Assembly: GCF_029844725.1 (NCBI RefSeq)
Contig: NZ_JAOCKJ010000008.1
Location: 62,001 to 126,000, forward strand
Reading direction: 5' to 3'
Length of the DNA stretch: 64,000 bases
Origin: Pantoea sp. GD03673
GTDB lineage: Bacteria > Pseudomonadota > Gammaproteobacteria > Enterobacterales > Enterobacteriaceae
In this document: piece by piece, positions 63,969 to 64,000 of the stretch
How the letters are laid out: every line of letters begins with the position of its first letter
How positions within the stretch are numbered: position 1 is the first letter of the stretch
Notes under the pieces: generated by a model
Seen by the model: only the letters and a program-made list of their open reading frames with translations
What the model was told of the DNA's origin: nothing
Database searches by the model: none
Translations under genes and position numbers: made by a program

Positions 63969-64000
63969 CGGGCCACAATACCTCCGTTCCGGAAAATACT

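Overview
The window reads as chromosome of a Pantoea/Erwinia-like member of the Enterobacterales. This is inferred from E. coli-like proteins and gene neighbourhoods (dpp-tRNAPro-eptB, mtlADR-yibL, fdhD/fdoGHI-fdhE-yibF, glyQS-wecH, yieH-adeP) combined with two cellulose loci and a selenocysteine-free formate dehydrogenase. Most of it is ordinary core genome; the last ~5 kb (59.1-64 kb) is an accessory block with pseudogenes and AT-rich genes.

Region 1 (1-18.8 kb) is devoted to cellulose. A first, E. coli-type cluster (bcsR-bcsQ-bcsA, reading off the left edge) is divergent from bcsE-bcsF-bcsG. A second, BcsD-containing cluster (bcsO-bcsQ-bcsA-bcsB-bcsC-bcsD-bcsZ) is transcribed towards bcsG. 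Together they encode two c-di-GMP-controlled inner-membrane synthases, a periplasmic BcsB with an unusually long repeat linker, the outer-membrane exporter BcsC, the crystallinity factor BcsD, a GH8 endoglucanase, and the c-di-GMP sensor and phosphoethanolamine modification proteins.

Region 2 (19-28.5 kb) holds the dipeptide transporter dppABCDF, then ~1.6 kb without genes upstream of dppA that contains two near-identical palindromic repeat elements and a duplicated tRNA-Pro 3' end. The intact tRNA-Pro(TGG) and eptB follow.

Region 3 (28.8-44 kb) holds ohr/ohrR, a small HD hydrolase, yiaG, a gamma-glutamyltransferase homologue, yiaF, the CRP-site-rich mannitol operon mtlADR, yibL, a VirK-family gene, sodA, a class III aminotransferase divergent from a DeoR-type regulator, and fdhD.

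Region 4 (44-59 kb) holds fdoGHI-fdhE, in which FdoG has Cys at position 196 where E. coli has selenocysteine, and yibF without the selAB genes that neighbour it in E. coli. glyQS, wecH, a GlxA-like regulator, yieH, adeP and a phosphopantetheinyl-transferase homologue with altered catalytic motifs follow.

Region 5 (59.1-64 kb) is accessory: an IS3-type transposase tail, an alpha/beta hydrolase, a frameshifted tyrosine recombinase, a DUF3916-like gene, a UmuC N-terminal fragment, a NIPSNAP-like gene, a GrpB-family gene and an UlaG-like metallo-hydrolase. No CRISPR array, rRNA operon or complete insertion sequence is visible. I see no convincing new multi-gene system; the strongest unexplained structures are the palindromic repeat pair near 26 kb and the BcsB linker repeats.
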